A stretch of 64,000 bases of DNA from positions 1 through 64,000 of the forward strand of contig NZ_JAQMWP010000009.1 of the NCBI RefSeq assembly GCF_030403745.1, in the 5' to 3' direction. Both the position numbers and the translations under genes were made by a program. The stretch is from Streptomyces sp. S.PB5. Lineage in GTDB: Bacteria; Actinomycetota; Actinomycetes; Streptomycetales; Streptomycetaceae. Below are positions 22,056 through 31,146 of the stretch, piece after piece. The notes beneath the pieces are model-generated. The model had not been told where the DNA came from and ran no database searches. It worked only from the letters and a program-made list of their open reading frames with translations. Position 1 is the first letter of the stretch. Each line of letters opens with the position of its first letter.

Positions 22056-22985
22056 ATGGCCGGTCCAGCGTTCCGCGCCGCCGCCGTCCGGGTGCGCGTC
22101 CCCGCCACCAGCGCCAACCTCGGCCCGGGCTTCGACAGCCTCGGCCTGTCGCTGGGGCTCTACGACGACGTCGTCGTCCGGGTGGCCGACTCAGGGCTGC
22201 ACATCGACATCGCCGGTGAGGGCAGCGAGACCCTCCCGCGCGACGAGAAGCACCTCCTCGTACGGTCCCTGCGCACCGCCTTCGACCTGCTCGGCGGGCA
22301 GCCGCGCGGCCTGGAGATCGTCTGCGCCAACCGCATTCCGCACGGCCGGGGCCTCGGCTCCTCCTCCGCCGCCATCTGCGCGGGCATCGTCGCCGCGCGT
22401 GCCGTGACCATAGGTGGCGAGTCCAAGCTCGACGACACCGCGCTCCTGGAGCTCGCGACCGAGATCGAGGGCCACCCCGACAACGTGGCGCCGTGTCTGC
22501 TCGGCGGGTTCACCATCGCCTGGATGGAGGCCGGTGCCGCCCGGGCCATCAGGCTGGAGCCCTCCGATTCCATCGTTCCGGTGGTTTTCGTGCCCGGAAA
22601 GCCGGTTCTGACGGAGACCGCGCGCGGTCTCCTCCCGCGCTCCGTGCCGCATGTCGACGCCTCCGCCAACGCGGGCCGCGCCGCACTGCTCGTCGAGGCC
22701 CTCACCAGGCGCCCCGAGCTGCTGCTGCCCGCGACCGAGGACCGGCTGCACCAGGAATACCGGGCTCCGGCGATGCCGGAGAGCGCCGCGCTCGTGGAGC
22801 GCTTGAGGGCGGACGGAGTCCCGGCGGTGATTTCCGGAGCGGGTCCCACCGTGCTCGCGCTCGTCGACGAGGACAGCGCCGACAAGGTGGCCCATCTGGC
22901 GGGCGAGGGCTGGGCCGCGAACAGGCTCGCGCTCGACGCCCAGGGAGCGAGTGTGCTGCCGCTCGCTGCCACGAGTGACGTCTGA
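22056..22985 (+). CDS. thrB: Homoserine kinase
   Basis: A 309-residue GHMP-family kinase making O-phosphohomoserine for ThrC. The N-terminal substrate motif VPATSANLGPGFDSLGL, the ATP loop PHGRGLGSSSAA and the C-terminal GAGPTVLAL strand are diagnostic. ATG at 22056 is chosen because AAGGAGAG lies ten bases upstream. The 253-bp gap from thrC holds the terminator and a probable promoter, so thrB may be regulated separately from hom-thrC. Confidence 0.95.
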   Translation: MAGPAFRAAAVRVRVPATSANLGPGFDSLGLSLGLYDDVVVRVADSGLHIDIAGEGSETLPRDEKHLLVRSLRTAFDLLGGQPRGLEIVCANRIPHGRGLGSSSAAICAGIVAARAVTIGGESKLDDTALLELATEIEGHPDNVAPCLLGGFTIAWMEAGAARAIRLEPSDSIVPVVFVPGKPVLTETARGLLPRSVPHVDASANAGRAALLVEALTRRPELLLPATEDRLHQEYRAPAMPESAALVERLRADGVPAVISGAGPTVLALVDEDSADKVAHLAGEGWAANRLALDAQGASVLPLAATSDV

Positions 22986-23395
22986 AGCCGGCGGTTGCCG
23001 GATTTGGAGAGGGGGAATGTTTGTTGGATCCGGTAGTGTTAACCTCAAGTCTGCACCCGACCCCACCATGGCGAGGTGCTTCACGTCCCCGTCCGGGACA
23101 GACATTCTTCCGGGAGCCTCCCAAGCCGCACTGTGTTTCGTACGACGTACGCGGGCAGTACCTCGTACGCGAGCACTGAGCGACTTGCCGGGCACGCTCC
23201 GGAACCGGTGCGACCGAGCCACGTGACACAGATCGTCGGTGTCACTGCTCTGGGAAGCGCCATCACCAGAAATTTCCTCCGCCGCCCAGGCGGACCACCG
23301 CCCCGGCACGGTCCACAAGGATGGGACCGACGTCGGACAGCACAACCGGTCGCCGAGCCAGACAGGCCGACGTCCGCTCCAGGGAAGGACCCTTC
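22986..23395 (+). promoter_or_regulatory. Long leader region of rho
   Basis: A 410-bp gap between thrB and rho. A promoter is suggested near 23018-23042 by the AT-richer stretch with TAGTGT followed by TTAACC. If so, the transcript leader is ~350 nt, far longer than needed for translation. One frame from an ATG at 23069 is open to 23226 (about 52 codons, rich in Arg and Ser). I do not claim it as a gene. Autoregulation of rho in its own leader, known in E. coli, would fit. Confidence 0.45.
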
Positions 23396-25402
23396 GTGAG
23401 CGACACCACCGATCTGATGGGCGCACGTGTCGAGGAGACCGCTGCCGCGCCCGCCACGGACGCCTCCGCGCCTGCCAGCGGTGCCGGCTCCCGGCGGCGC
23501 CGCGGTACCGGCCTCGAAGGCATGGTGCTGGCCGAGCTGCAGCAGGTCGCCTCCGGCCTCGGAATCAGGGGCACCGCGCGGATGCGCAAGAGCCAGCTGA
23601 TCGAGGTCATCAAGGAGGCGCAGGCCGGGGGAGGTGCCGCTGCCCCCAAGGCTGAATCTTCCTCCGCCGGGGACGCCGGCGAGACCAAGCCCAAGCGCCG
23701 CGCCACCTCCAAGGCCCGTACCGGCGAAGCCGCCGAGAAGAAGGCGGAGAAGGCGGCCGAGGCCCCCGCCGAGAAGGCCGTGGCCCAGCAGCAGATCGAG
23801 ATCCCCGGCCAGCCGGCCTCCGACGACGCTCCCGCCGAGCGCCGCCGTCGCCGCGCCACCGCCGAGGCCGGCAGCCCCGAGACGGTCGCCGCCGAGGCCA
23901 AGAGCGAGCCGAAGGCCGAGACGCCGGCGCCCCAGCAGGCGCAGGGCGAGGCCAAGGGCGACGCCGGTGACGGCGAGGGCCGTGGCCGTCGCGACCGCCG
24001 TGACCGTGGGGACCGCGGCCGTGACCGCGGGGACCGTGGGGACCGCGGCGATCGTCGCAAGGGCGACGACCAGCAGGGCGGCCAGCGGGGCCAGCAGCAG
24101 AACCAGCAGCAGGGTGGCGGTCGCCAGGACCGTAACGCCGGGCCGCAGGACGACGACGACTTCGAGGGCGGTCGCCGTGGCCGTCGCGGCCGTTACCGGG
24201 ACCGTCGTGGCCGTCGTGGCCGTGACGAGATCGGCGCCGCCGAGCCGCAGCTCGCCGAGGACGACGTCCTGATCCCCGTCGCGGGCATCCTGGACATCCT
24301 CGACAACTACGCCTTCATCCGTACGTCGGGCTACCTGCCGGGTCCCAACGACGTGTACGTCTCCCTCGCCCAGGTCCGCAAGAACGGCCTGCGCAAGGGC
24401 GACCACGTCACCGGTGCGGTCCGCCAGCCCAAGGAAGGCGAGCGGCGCGAGAAGTTCAACGCGCTGGTGCGCCTGGACTCCGTCAACGGCATGGCGCCCG
24501 AACACGGCCGCGGCCGCCCGGAGTTCAACAAGCTCACCCCGCTGTACCCGCAGGACCGCCTCCGTCTGGAGACGGACCCGGGTGTGCTCACGACCCGCAT
24601 CATCGACCTCGTGTCGCCGATCGGTAAGGGTCAGCGCGGTCTGATCGTGGCCCCGCCGAAGACCGGCAAGACCATGATCATGCAGGCGATCGCCAACGCG
24701 ATCACCCACAACAACCCCGAGTGCCACCTGATGGTCGTCCTGGTCGACGAGCGTCCGGAAGAGGTCACCGACATGCAGCGGTCGGTCAAGGGCGAGGTCA
24801 TCTCCTCGACCTTCGACCGCCCGGCCGAGGACCACACCACGGTCGCCGAGCTCGCCATCGAGCGCGCCAAGCGCCTGGTGGAGCTGGGCCACGACGTGGT
24901 CGTGCTGCTCGACTCGATCACGCGTCTGGGTCGTGCGTACAACCTCGCCGCGCCCGCCTCCGGCCGCATCCTGTCCGGTGGTGTCGACTCGACCGCCCTG
25001 TACCCCCCGAAGCGCTTCTTCGGTGCGGCCCGCAACATCGAGGACGGCGGCTCGCTGACCATCCTCGCCACCGCGCTGGTGGACACCGGGTCCCGCATGG
25101 ACGAGGTGATCTTCGAGGAGTTCAAGGGCACGGGCAACGCCGAGCTCAAGCTCGACCGCAAGCTCGCCGACAAGCGGATCTTCCCCGCGGTGGACGTGGA
25201 CGCGTCCGGTACCCGTAAGGAAGAGATCCTGCTCGCCCCCGACGAACTCGCCATCGTCTGGAAGCTGCGCCGGGTGCTGCACGCCCTCGACCAGCAGCAG
25301 GCGGTCGAACTGCTCCTTGACAAGATGAAGCAGACGAAGTCGAACGCCGAGTTCCTGATGCAGATCCAGAAGACGACCCCGACGCCCGGCAACGGCGACT
25401 GA
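23396..25402 (+). CDS. rho: Transcription termination factor Rho
   Basis: A 668-residue hexameric RNA helicase that ends transcription. The N-terminal Rho domain (LEGMVLAELQQVASGLGIRG) is followed by a ~200-residue actinobacterial insert that is acidic, basic and then strongly Arg/Asp/Gly-rich (RRDRRDRGDRGRDRGDRG). The RNA-binding OB fold follows (GILDILDNYAFIRTSGYLPG), then the ATPase with Walker A APPKTGKT (residues 419-426), VDERPEEVTD and the Q/R-loop SITRLGRAYN. The insert makes it ~250 residues longer than E. coli Rho and probably adds RNA contacts. GTG at 23396 follows GGGAAGGA. Confidence 0.97.
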   Translation: MSDTTDLMGARVEETAAAPATDASAPASGAGSRRRRGTGLEGMVLAELQQVASGLGIRGTARMRKSQLIEVIKEAQAGGGAAAPKAESSSAGDAGETKPKRRATSKARTGEAAEKKAEKAAEAPAEKAVAQQQIEIPGQPASDDAPAERRRRRATAEAGSPETVAAEAKSEPKAETPAPQQAQGEAKGDAGDGEGRGRRDRRDRGDRGRDRGDRGDRGDRRKGDDQQGGQRGQQQNQQQGGGRQDRNAGPQDDDDFEGGRRGRRGRYRDRRGRRGRDEIGAAEPQLAEDDVLIPVAGILDILDNYAFIRTSGYLPGPNDVYVSLAQVRKNGLRKGDHVTGAVRQPKEGERREKFNALVRLDSVNGMAPEHGRGRPEFNKLTPLYPQDRLRLETDPGVLTTRIIDLVSPIGKGQRGLIVAPPKTGKTMIMQAIANAITHNNPECHLMVVLVDERPEEVTDMQRSVKGEVISSTFDRPAEDHTTVAELAIERAKRLVELGHDVVVLLDSITRLGRAYNLAAPASGRILSGGVDSTALYPPKRFFGAARNIEDGGSLTILATALVDTGSRMDEVIFEEFKGTGNAELKLDRKLADKRIFPAVDVDASGTRKEEILLAPDELAIVWKLRRVLHALDQQQAVELLLDKMKQTKSNAEFLMQIQKTTPTPGNGD

Positions 25403-25417
25403 CGCAAGTCTTCAGCG

Positions 25418-25448
25418 AAGGGCCACCCCTGTGACGGGGGTGGCCCTT
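25418..25448 (+). terminator. Terminator after rho
   Basis: A 12-bp stem (25418-25429 with 25437-25448) with a 7-nt loop is followed by TTCT. It lies 15 nt after the rho stop. Confidence 0.8.
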
Positions 25449-25531
25449 TCTGCTGTGTACGACCGGTGTACGATCGCGCTCTTCGGTCACTTTTTCGACC
25501 GCTGAACTTCAGATCCCGAGGGGGGACTTGC

Positions 25532-27319
25532 GTGGGTACACCCATGTCCGGAGGCCGCCACAGACGCCGGATGCGGATCGGGCTGCCGGTCGCCGCGGCC
25601 GGTGTCGCCGCCGCCGTTGCCGCGGCGCTCTTGAACGCCTCGGCCGGGGCGGCCACCGCTGCCGAGCCGGAGCTCAAGACGCCCGTTCTCAGCACGGTGT
25701 CGCAGGCCGAGCTTCAGGCCAGGGTCGTGGGGGGCCTGGCCGGTGGTGACATCGCGGGACAGACGACCGAGAAGTCGTCGCTGAGTTCCAGCACCAGCAG
25801 CGGCACCGTCGACCCGAAGATCATCGGTGGTACCACCACAACCATCTCCTCGGCACCCTGGATGGCCCAGCTCTTCTACCAGGACGTGGCCAACGACGAG
25901 CGCTTCTTCTGCGGCGGCGCCGTCGTCTCGCCGACGAAGATCCTCACCGCCGCGCACTGCGTCAAGGGCTACAACTGGGCCAAGTACGGCACGATCGTCA
26001 CCGGCACCACGACGATGCCGGACGCGAACGGCAACACGAACGGCACGCTCAGGGGCGCGGTGCGCCAGTGGAGCCACCCCTCGTACAGCGCGCGGACCAT
26101 CGACAACGACATCGCCGTCCTCACCCTGAACGAGCCGGTCAAGGCGACGCCGATCCGTATGACGACGTCCACCGACACCACCTCGTACAAGGCCGGGACC
26201 AGCGCGAAGGTCTACGGCTGGGGCCGCACCAGCTCCACCACCGAGGACGTCTCCGACACCCTGAAGACGGCCACCCTGCCGATCCAGTCGGACGCCACCT
26301 GCGCCGGCTACTACGGGGCCGACTTCATCAAGGGCCACATGGTCTGCGCCGGCAACCCCGCCAGCGGCAGCGACGCGGGCACGACGTCCGCCTGCAACGG
26401 TGACTCCGGTGGCCCGCTGGTCGTCGGCGGCCGCATCGTCGGTGTCGTCTCCTGGGGTGTCGTGAACTGCGTCGAGAAGGGCGCGTACAGCGTCTTCTCG
26501 AAGGTCAGCACCTACCTCGGCGCCGCTTACGCCCAGGTCGACGACGCCAACATGAGCTACACGGACAACAAGGCCGACCTCTTCGTGCGCAACGCGTCCA
26601 CGAAGACCGGCTACGAGAAGGACTCCAAGGGCACCTCCTTCGGCGCCCGGCAGGACCTCGGCTACTGGGGCGCCTACAACGTCGTCCTCCAGACCGACCT
26701 GAACCGGGACAGCGTCCAGGACCTCATCTACCGCAACAGCTCCACCGGCGCCGTCTACTGGGACCGCTACGTGTGGTCGACGGGCGAGTTCTCCAGGAAG
26801 AAGATCTTCGACAACTGGAAGACCCGCACGCGCATCATCGCCCCGGGTGACCTGACCGGCGACTACAAGCCCGACCTGGTCTCCGTGGACTCCGCGGGCA
26901 AGGCATGGCTCTACCCGAGCAACGGCGACGGCACCTTCTCGACCCGCAAGCAGATCGGCACCGGCAGCGGCTGGAACAGCTACAACATGGTGCGCGGCAA
27001 GGGCGACTTCAACGGTGACGGCAAGGCCGACCTGCTCGCCCGCAACAAGAGCACCGGCGCGCTCTACCTGTACAAGGGAACCGGCAACGCCTCCAGCCCC
27101 TTCTCGGCCCGTGTGAAGGTCCGCACCTGGAGCAACACCACGTACAACGCCTTCGACGCCATCGGTGACATCACCGGTGACGGCAAGGCCGACTTCCTGG
27201 CCCGTACGCCCGGCGGCACCCTGTACCTGTACAAGGGCACCGGCAAGGCCACGAGCGAGATCTTTGCCACAAGGATCTCGGTTGGTACCGATTTCAAGCA
27301 GTACGACATCTTCGGATGA
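25532..27319 (+). CDS. Secreted trypsin-like serine protease with C-terminal FG-GAP/VCBS repeats
   Basis: A 595-residue extracellular protein. Signal peptide: basic RHRRRMR then a hydrophobic core to about residue 44. A propeptide-like region precedes the mature start IIGGT. The catalytic triad is visible: His in TAAHC, Asp in DNDIAVL and Ser in GDSGGPL. Residues ~350-595 contain beta-propeller-type repeats with calcium-loop motifs (DLNRDSVQD, DLTGDYKPD, DFNGDGKAD, DITGDGKAD). GTG at 25532 follows GAGGGGGGA. It is a likely degradative exoenzyme. The repeats may aid substrate or wall binding. It is a single gene bounded by terminators. Confidence 0.9.
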   Translation: MGTPMSGGRHRRRMRIGLPVAAAGVAAAVAAALLNASAGAATAAEPELKTPVLSTVSQAELQARVVGGLAGGDIAGQTTEKSSLSSSTSSGTVDPKIIGGTTTTISSAPWMAQLFYQDVANDERFFCGGAVVSPTKILTAAHCVKGYNWAKYGTIVTGTTTMPDANGNTNGTLRGAVRQWSHPSYSARTIDNDIAVLTLNEPVKATPIRMTTSTDTTSYKAGTSAKVYGWGRTSSTTEDVSDTLKTATLPIQSDATCAGYYGADFIKGHMVCAGNPASGSDAGTTSACNGDSGGPLVVGGRIVGVVSWGVVNCVEKGAYSVFSKVSTYLGAAYAQVDDANMSYTDNKADLFVRNASTKTGYEKDSKGTSFGARQDLGYWGAYNVVLQTDLNRDSVQDLIYRNSSTGAVYWDRYVWSTGEFSRKKIFDNWKTRTRIIAPGDLTGDYKPDLVSVDSAGKAWLYPSNGDGTFSTRKQIGTGSGWNSYNMVRGKGDFNGDGKADLLARNKSTGALYLYKGTGNASSPFSARVKVRTWSNTTYNAFDAIGDITGDGKADFLARTPGGTLYLYKGTGKATSEIFATRISVGTDFKQYDIFG

Positions 27320-27360
27320 AATAGCAGGTGAGGGCGGTACGACCGCGTTCAACGACTACG

Positions 27361-27395
27361 CACTGTGCCCACCCTTCCACAGGGTGGGCACAGTG
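27361..27395. terminator. Terminator after the secreted protease
   Basis: A 14-bp perfect stem (27361-27374 with 27382-27395) has a 7-nt loop TTCCACA and lies 41 nt after the stop codon. Confidence 0.8.
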
Positions 27396-27523
27396 CGTTG
27401 TGCAACCCTTTCTCCGGTTTCCCCGTCTGACCGGACGGAGCGACCATGGTGAGGTCCGGGTCGTAACGACCACGTCTGACCCTGAAAGCAGGGGGTAACC
27501 GACCGGACGAGAACGAGGAGCAC

Positions 27524-28660
27524 ATGTCCGCCGAGAGCACGCCGGTTCCCGGCATACCCGAGGAGTCCGGCACCACGGGCCCGCGCCACCGCGCCAAGGG
27601 CCGCCGCCGCAAGACCCGCGGCAAGCGCAAGGGCCTGATGATCATGGCCTGGACCGCCGCGGGCATCGTCGTGCTGGGCGGTACCGGAGCCGGCTATCTG
27701 TACTTCAAGCTCAACGGCAACATCAAGAGCGTCGACATCGACCAGGCCCTCGGCACCGACCGGCCCACCAAGGTCGACAACGGCTCCGAGAACATCCTCG
27801 TCCTCGGCTCCGACACCCGCTCCGGCTCCAACAAGAAGCTCGGCGGCGGCGCCGACGACGGCAGCGCCCGGTCCGACACGGCGATGATCGTGCACGTCTA
27901 CGAGGGCCACAAGAAGGCCAGCGTGGTCTCCATACCCCGCGACACCCTCGTCGACCGCCCCGAGTGCACCGACTCCGACGGCACGGTCCACGACGCCGCG
28001 AGCGGTGTGATGTTCAACTCCGCGTACTCCACCGGCGGCGCCGCCTGTGCGGTGAAGACCGTCGAGTCGCTCTCCGGCATCCGCATGGACCACTATCTGG
28101 AGGTCGACTTCTCCGGCTTCCAGAAGCTCATCGACGAGCTGGGCGGCGTCGAGGTCACCACCACGCAGAACATCACCGACTCCGAGAGCCATCTCGATCT
28201 CAAGGCCGGCACCCACACCCTCACCGGCAAGCAGGCCCTCGGCCTCGTCCGGACCCGGCACGGCGTCGGCGACGGCTCCGACCTCGGACGCATCCAGCTC
28301 CAGCAGGCGTTCATCAAGGCGCTGATCGACCAGATCAAGCACGTCGACGTCTTCGGCAACCCGAAGAAGCTGTACGACCTCGCCGACACCGCCACCAAGG
28401 CCGTGACGACCGACTCCGACCTCGGCTCGGTCAACAAGCTCATGTCCTTCGCCAATGGCCTCAAGGGCATCAGCTCCAAGAACATGACCATGGTGACGAT
28501 GCCGGTCCAGTACGACCCGCAGGACGGCAACCGGGTGCTGGTGGACGAGGCCAAGGCGAAGGTGGTCTGGAAGGCCCTGGAGAACGACCGGGCGATCCCG
28601 AAGAGCGCCACCGAAGGCACGGCCACCGGCCAGGCCGACGGCGTCGTGAGCGCCTCCTAG
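27524..28660 (+). CDS. LytR-CpsA-Psr (LCP) family cell-wall polymer ligase
   Basis: A 378-residue type II membrane protein. A basic cytosolic N-terminus (RAKGRRRKTRGKRK) precedes one membrane segment at ~38-61. The extracellular LCP domain follows, with SDTRSG, SIPRDTLVD, the central DHYLEVDFSGF and the GKQALGLVRTRHG block. Conserved Arg and Asp residues bind the prenyl-pyrophosphate substrate. LCP enzymes transfer teichoic-acid-like or other glycopolymers from lipid carriers to peptidoglycan. ATG at 27524 follows GAGGAG. It is monocistronic by appearance, with rpmE starting ~150 bp downstream. Confidence 0.9.
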   Translation: MSAESTPVPGIPEESGTTGPRHRAKGRRRKTRGKRKGLMIMAWTAAGIVVLGGTGAGYLYFKLNGNIKSVDIDQALGTDRPTKVDNGSENILVLGSDTRSGSNKKLGGGADDGSARSDTAMIVHVYEGHKKASVVSIPRDTLVDRPECTDSDGTVHDAASGVMFNSAYSTGGAACAVKTVESLSGIRMDHYLEVDFSGFQKLIDELGGVEVTTTQNITDSESHLDLKAGTHTLTGKQALGLVRTRHGVGDGSDLGRIQLQQAFIKALIDQIKHVDVFGNPKKLYDLADTATKAVTTDSDLGSVNKLMSFANGLKGISSKNMTMVTMPVQYDPQDGNRVLVDEAKAKVVWKALENDRAIPKSATEGTATGQADGVVSAS

Positions 28661-28809
28661 AGCCGTTCCGGACCCGCCGGGAATAGATCACGGACACCCC
28701 CCGTTTTGGGGGATGCGGCCAGTCCTGGCAGACTGGTACGTCGGCCCCGGTTCACGCCCCCGCAGCCCGCGGAAGGCGACCCGGTGCCCTCCCGAAACTA
28801 GGAGACACC

Positions 28810-29028
28810 TTGAAGCGCGACATCCACCCCGAGTACGTCGAGACGCAGGTCAGCTGCACCTGTGGCGCGTCGTTCACCACCCGTAGCACGATCTCCAGCG
28901 GCACCATCCGTGCCGAGGTCTGCTCCGAGTGCCACCCGTTCTACACGGGCAAGCAGAAGATCCTCGACACCGGTGGCCGTGTGGCCCGCTTCGAGGCCCG
29001 CTTCGGCAAGGCTGCTGCCAAGAAGTAG
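28810..29028 (+). CDS. rpmE: 50S ribosomal protein L31 (zinc-type)
   Basis: A 72-residue ribosomal protein beginning MKRDIHPEY and starting with TTG, directly after AGGAGACACC. It carries the C+ zinc ligands: CTC near residues 16-18 and CSEC near 37-40. It is therefore the zinc-containing form, the one replaced by a zinc-free paralogue under zinc limitation in Streptomyces. The C-terminus ends in AAAKK. It is followed by a classical intrinsic terminator and then prfA. Confidence 0.95.
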   Translation: MKRDIHPEYVETQVSCTCGASFTTRSTISSGTIRAEVCSECHPFYTGKQKILDTGGRVARFEARFGKAAAKK

Positions 29029-29040
29029 CGAGCTCCAATT

Positions 29041-29092
29041 CGCCGGTCCACGGCAGCGCCCCCTTCCAGGGCGCGCCGGGACCGGCGTTTTT
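29041..29092 (+). terminator. Intrinsic terminator after rpmE
   Basis: CGCCGGTCC (29041-29049) pairs with 29079-29087, followed by five Ts. The large loop contains a second small hairpin, GCGCCC/GGGCGC. This is one of the few U-tract terminators in the window. Confidence 0.85.
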
Positions 29093-29136
29093 GGTCGCCC
29101 GCCTTTCCCCTTCCCACGCAGTACAGGAGCCCAGAG

Positions 29137-30213
29137 ATGTTCGAGGCCGTCGAGGAACTCGTCGGTGAGCACGCCGACCTGGAGAAGAAGCTCGCCGACC
29201 CGTCGGTCTTCGCCGACCAGGCCAACGCGCGCAAGCTGAACAAGCGCTACGCCGAGCTCACCCCGATCGTCGCCACGTACCGCTCCTGGAAGCAGACCGG
29301 CGACGACATCGACACGGCGAAGGAACTCGCCGCCGACGACCCCGACTTCGCGGCCGAGGTCAAGGAGCTCGCCGAGCAGCGCGAGGCGCTGACCGAGAAG
29401 CTGCGTCTGCTGCTCGTCCCGCGGGACCCCAGCGACGACAAGGACGTGATCCTGGAGATCAAGGCGGGCGCGGGCGGCGACGAGTCGGCCCTGTTCGCCG
29501 GCGACCTCCTGCGCATGTATCTGCGGTACGCCGAGCGCGTCGGCTGGAAGACCGAGATCATCGACGCCACCGAGTCCGAGCTGGGCGGCTACAAGGACGT
29601 CCAGGTCGCTGTGAAGACCAAGGGCGGCCAGGGCGCCACCGAGCCTGGGCAGGGCGTGTGGGCCCGGCTGAAGTACGAGGGCGGTGTGCACCGCGTGCAG
29701 CGTGTGCCGGCGACCGAGTCCCAGGGCCGTATCCACACGAGTGCCGCCGGTGTGCTGGTCACCCCGGAGGCCGAAGAGGTCGACGTCGAGATCAACCCCA
29801 ACGACCTCCGCATCGACGTGTACCGCTCCTCGGGCCCCGGCGGCCAGTCCGTCAACACGACCGACTCCGCCGTGCGCATCACGCACATTCCCACCGGAGT
29901 CGTCGCCTCCTGCCAGAACGAGAAGAGCCAGCTGCAGAACAAGGAGCAGGCCTTGCGTATCCTGCGCTCCAGGCTGCTCGCGGCGGCGCAGGAGGAGGCT
30001 GAGCGGGAGGCCGCCGACGCCCGCCGCAGCCAGGTCCGCACCGTCGACCGCTCCGAGAAGATCCGCACGTACAACTTCCCGGAGAACCGCATCTCCGACC
30101 ACCGCGTCGGCTTCAAGGCGTACAACCTGGACCAGGTCCTGGACGGCGACCTCGACGCGGTGATCCAGGCCTGCGTCGACGCGGACTCGGCGGCGAAGCT
30201 GGCAGCTGCCTAA
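29137..30213 (+). CDS. prfA: Peptide chain release factor 1
   Basis: A 358-residue factor that recognises UAA and UAG and releases the nascent chain. The tripeptide anticodon region RVPATESQGRIHTS and the catalytic SGPGGQSVN (GGQ) motif are both present, and the latter is the substrate of the PrmC methylase encoded next. ATG at 29137 follows CAGGAG. The 40-nt gap to prmC suggests an operon. Confidence 0.97.
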   Translation: MFEAVEELVGEHADLEKKLADPSVFADQANARKLNKRYAELTPIVATYRSWKQTGDDIDTAKELAADDPDFAAEVKELAEQREALTEKLRLLLVPRDPSDDKDVILEIKAGAGGDESALFAGDLLRMYLRYAERVGWKTEIIDATESELGGYKDVQVAVKTKGGQGATEPGQGVWARLKYEGGVHRVQRVPATESQGRIHTSAAGVLVTPEAEEVDVEINPNDLRIDVYRSSGPGGQSVNTTDSAVRITHIPTGVVASCQNEKSQLQNKEQALRILRSRLLAAAQEEAEREAADARRSQVRTVDRSEKIRTYNFPENRISDHRVGFKAYNLDQVLDGDLDAVIQACVDADSAAKLAAA

Positions 30214-30253
30214 AGGCACATACGCACGACCGAGTACGACACGGAGGACTTGC

Positions 30254-31099
30254 GTGAACCTGCTGCTCGCAGAGGTGGCCCAGGCCACCCAGCGGCTGGC
30301 CGACGCCGGCGTGCCCTCGCCGCGCAACGACGCGGAGGAGCTCGCCGCGTTCGTGCACGGGGTGAAGAGGGGCGCGCTGCACTCCGTGAAGGACGCGGAC
30401 TTCGACGCCCGGTACTGGGAGGTCATCGCCCGCCGTGAGCAGCGCGAGCCGCTGCAGCACATCACCGGGCTCGCCTACTTCCGGTATCTCGAACTCCAGG
30501 TGGGACCCGGTGTGTTCGTGCCCCGCCCGGAGACCGAGTCCGTGGTCGGGTGGGCGATAGACGCCGTACGGGCCATGGACGTCGTGGAACCGTGCATCGT
30601 CGATCTGTGCACCGGCTCCGGCGCCATCGCGCTCGCCCTCGCCCAGGAGGTCCCGCGCTCCCGTGTGCACGCCGTGGAGCTGTCCGAGGATGCCCTCCAG
30701 TGGACGCGCAAGAACATGGAGGGGTCCAGGGTCGACCTGCGTCAGGGCAACGCCCTGGACGCCTTCCCGGACCTCGACGGCCAGGTCGACCTGGTCATCT
30801 CCAACCCGCCGTACATCCCGCTGACCGAATGGGAGTACGTCGCCCCCGAGGCGCGGGACTACGATCCCGAACTCGCCCTGTTCTCAGGGGAGGACGGCCT
30901 CGACCTCATCCGCGGCCTGGAACGGACCGCACACCGGCTCCTGCGCCCGGGTGGTGTCGTCGTCATCGAGCACGCCGACACCCAGGGCGGGCAGGTGCCG
31001 TGGATCTTCACCGAGGAACGGGGCTGGGCCGACGCGGCCGACCACCCCGACCTCAACAACCGCCCCCGGTTCGCGACCGCCCGCAAGGCGCTGCCGTGA
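30254..31099 (+). CDS. prmC: Release factor glutamine methyltransferase
   Basis: A 281-residue SAM-dependent enzyme that methylates the Gln of the GGQ motif in RF1 and RF2. It has an N-terminal helical domain, a SAM motif IVDLCTGSGAIALAL and the signature NPPY (VISNPPYIP) for binding the Gln side chain. The GTG start at 30254 follows ACGGAGGAC. It is directly downstream of its substrate gene prfA. Confidence 0.95.
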   Translation: MNLLLAEVAQATQRLADAGVPSPRNDAEELAAFVHGVKRGALHSVKDADFDARYWEVIARREQREPLQHITGLAYFRYLELQVGPGVFVPRPETESVVGWAIDAVRAMDVVEPCIVDLCTGSGAIALALAQEVPRSRVHAVELSEDALQWTRKNMEGSRVDLRQGNALDAFPDLDGQVDLVISNPPYIPLTEWEYVAPEARDYDPELALFSGEDGLDLIRGLERTAHRLLRPGGVVVIEHADTQGGQVPWIFTEERGWADAADHPDLNNRPRFATARKALP

Positions 31100-31146
31100 C
31101 CACCCCGAAGCCCTTTGAGATGTACGTGTACGAGGAGGCCCGCTAA
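31096..31146 (+). CDS. 16-residue minicistron between prmC and the Sua5-like gene
   Basis: GTG overlapping the prmC stop (GTGA) opens a 16-codon frame (VTTPKPFEMYVYEEAR) that ends in TAA one base before the next ATG. Its codons for the final EEA contain the GAGGAGG ribosome binding site of the following gene. It may couple translation of prmC to the next gene rather than make a functional peptide. Confidence 0.3.
   Translation: MTTPKPFEMYVYEEAR

Noticed and set aside
22951..23226. 91-residue frame overlapping the end of thrB and the rho leader as a real gene
   Set aside because: No ribosome binding site and weak codon bias. Kept only as a possible leader frame from its internal ATG at 23069.
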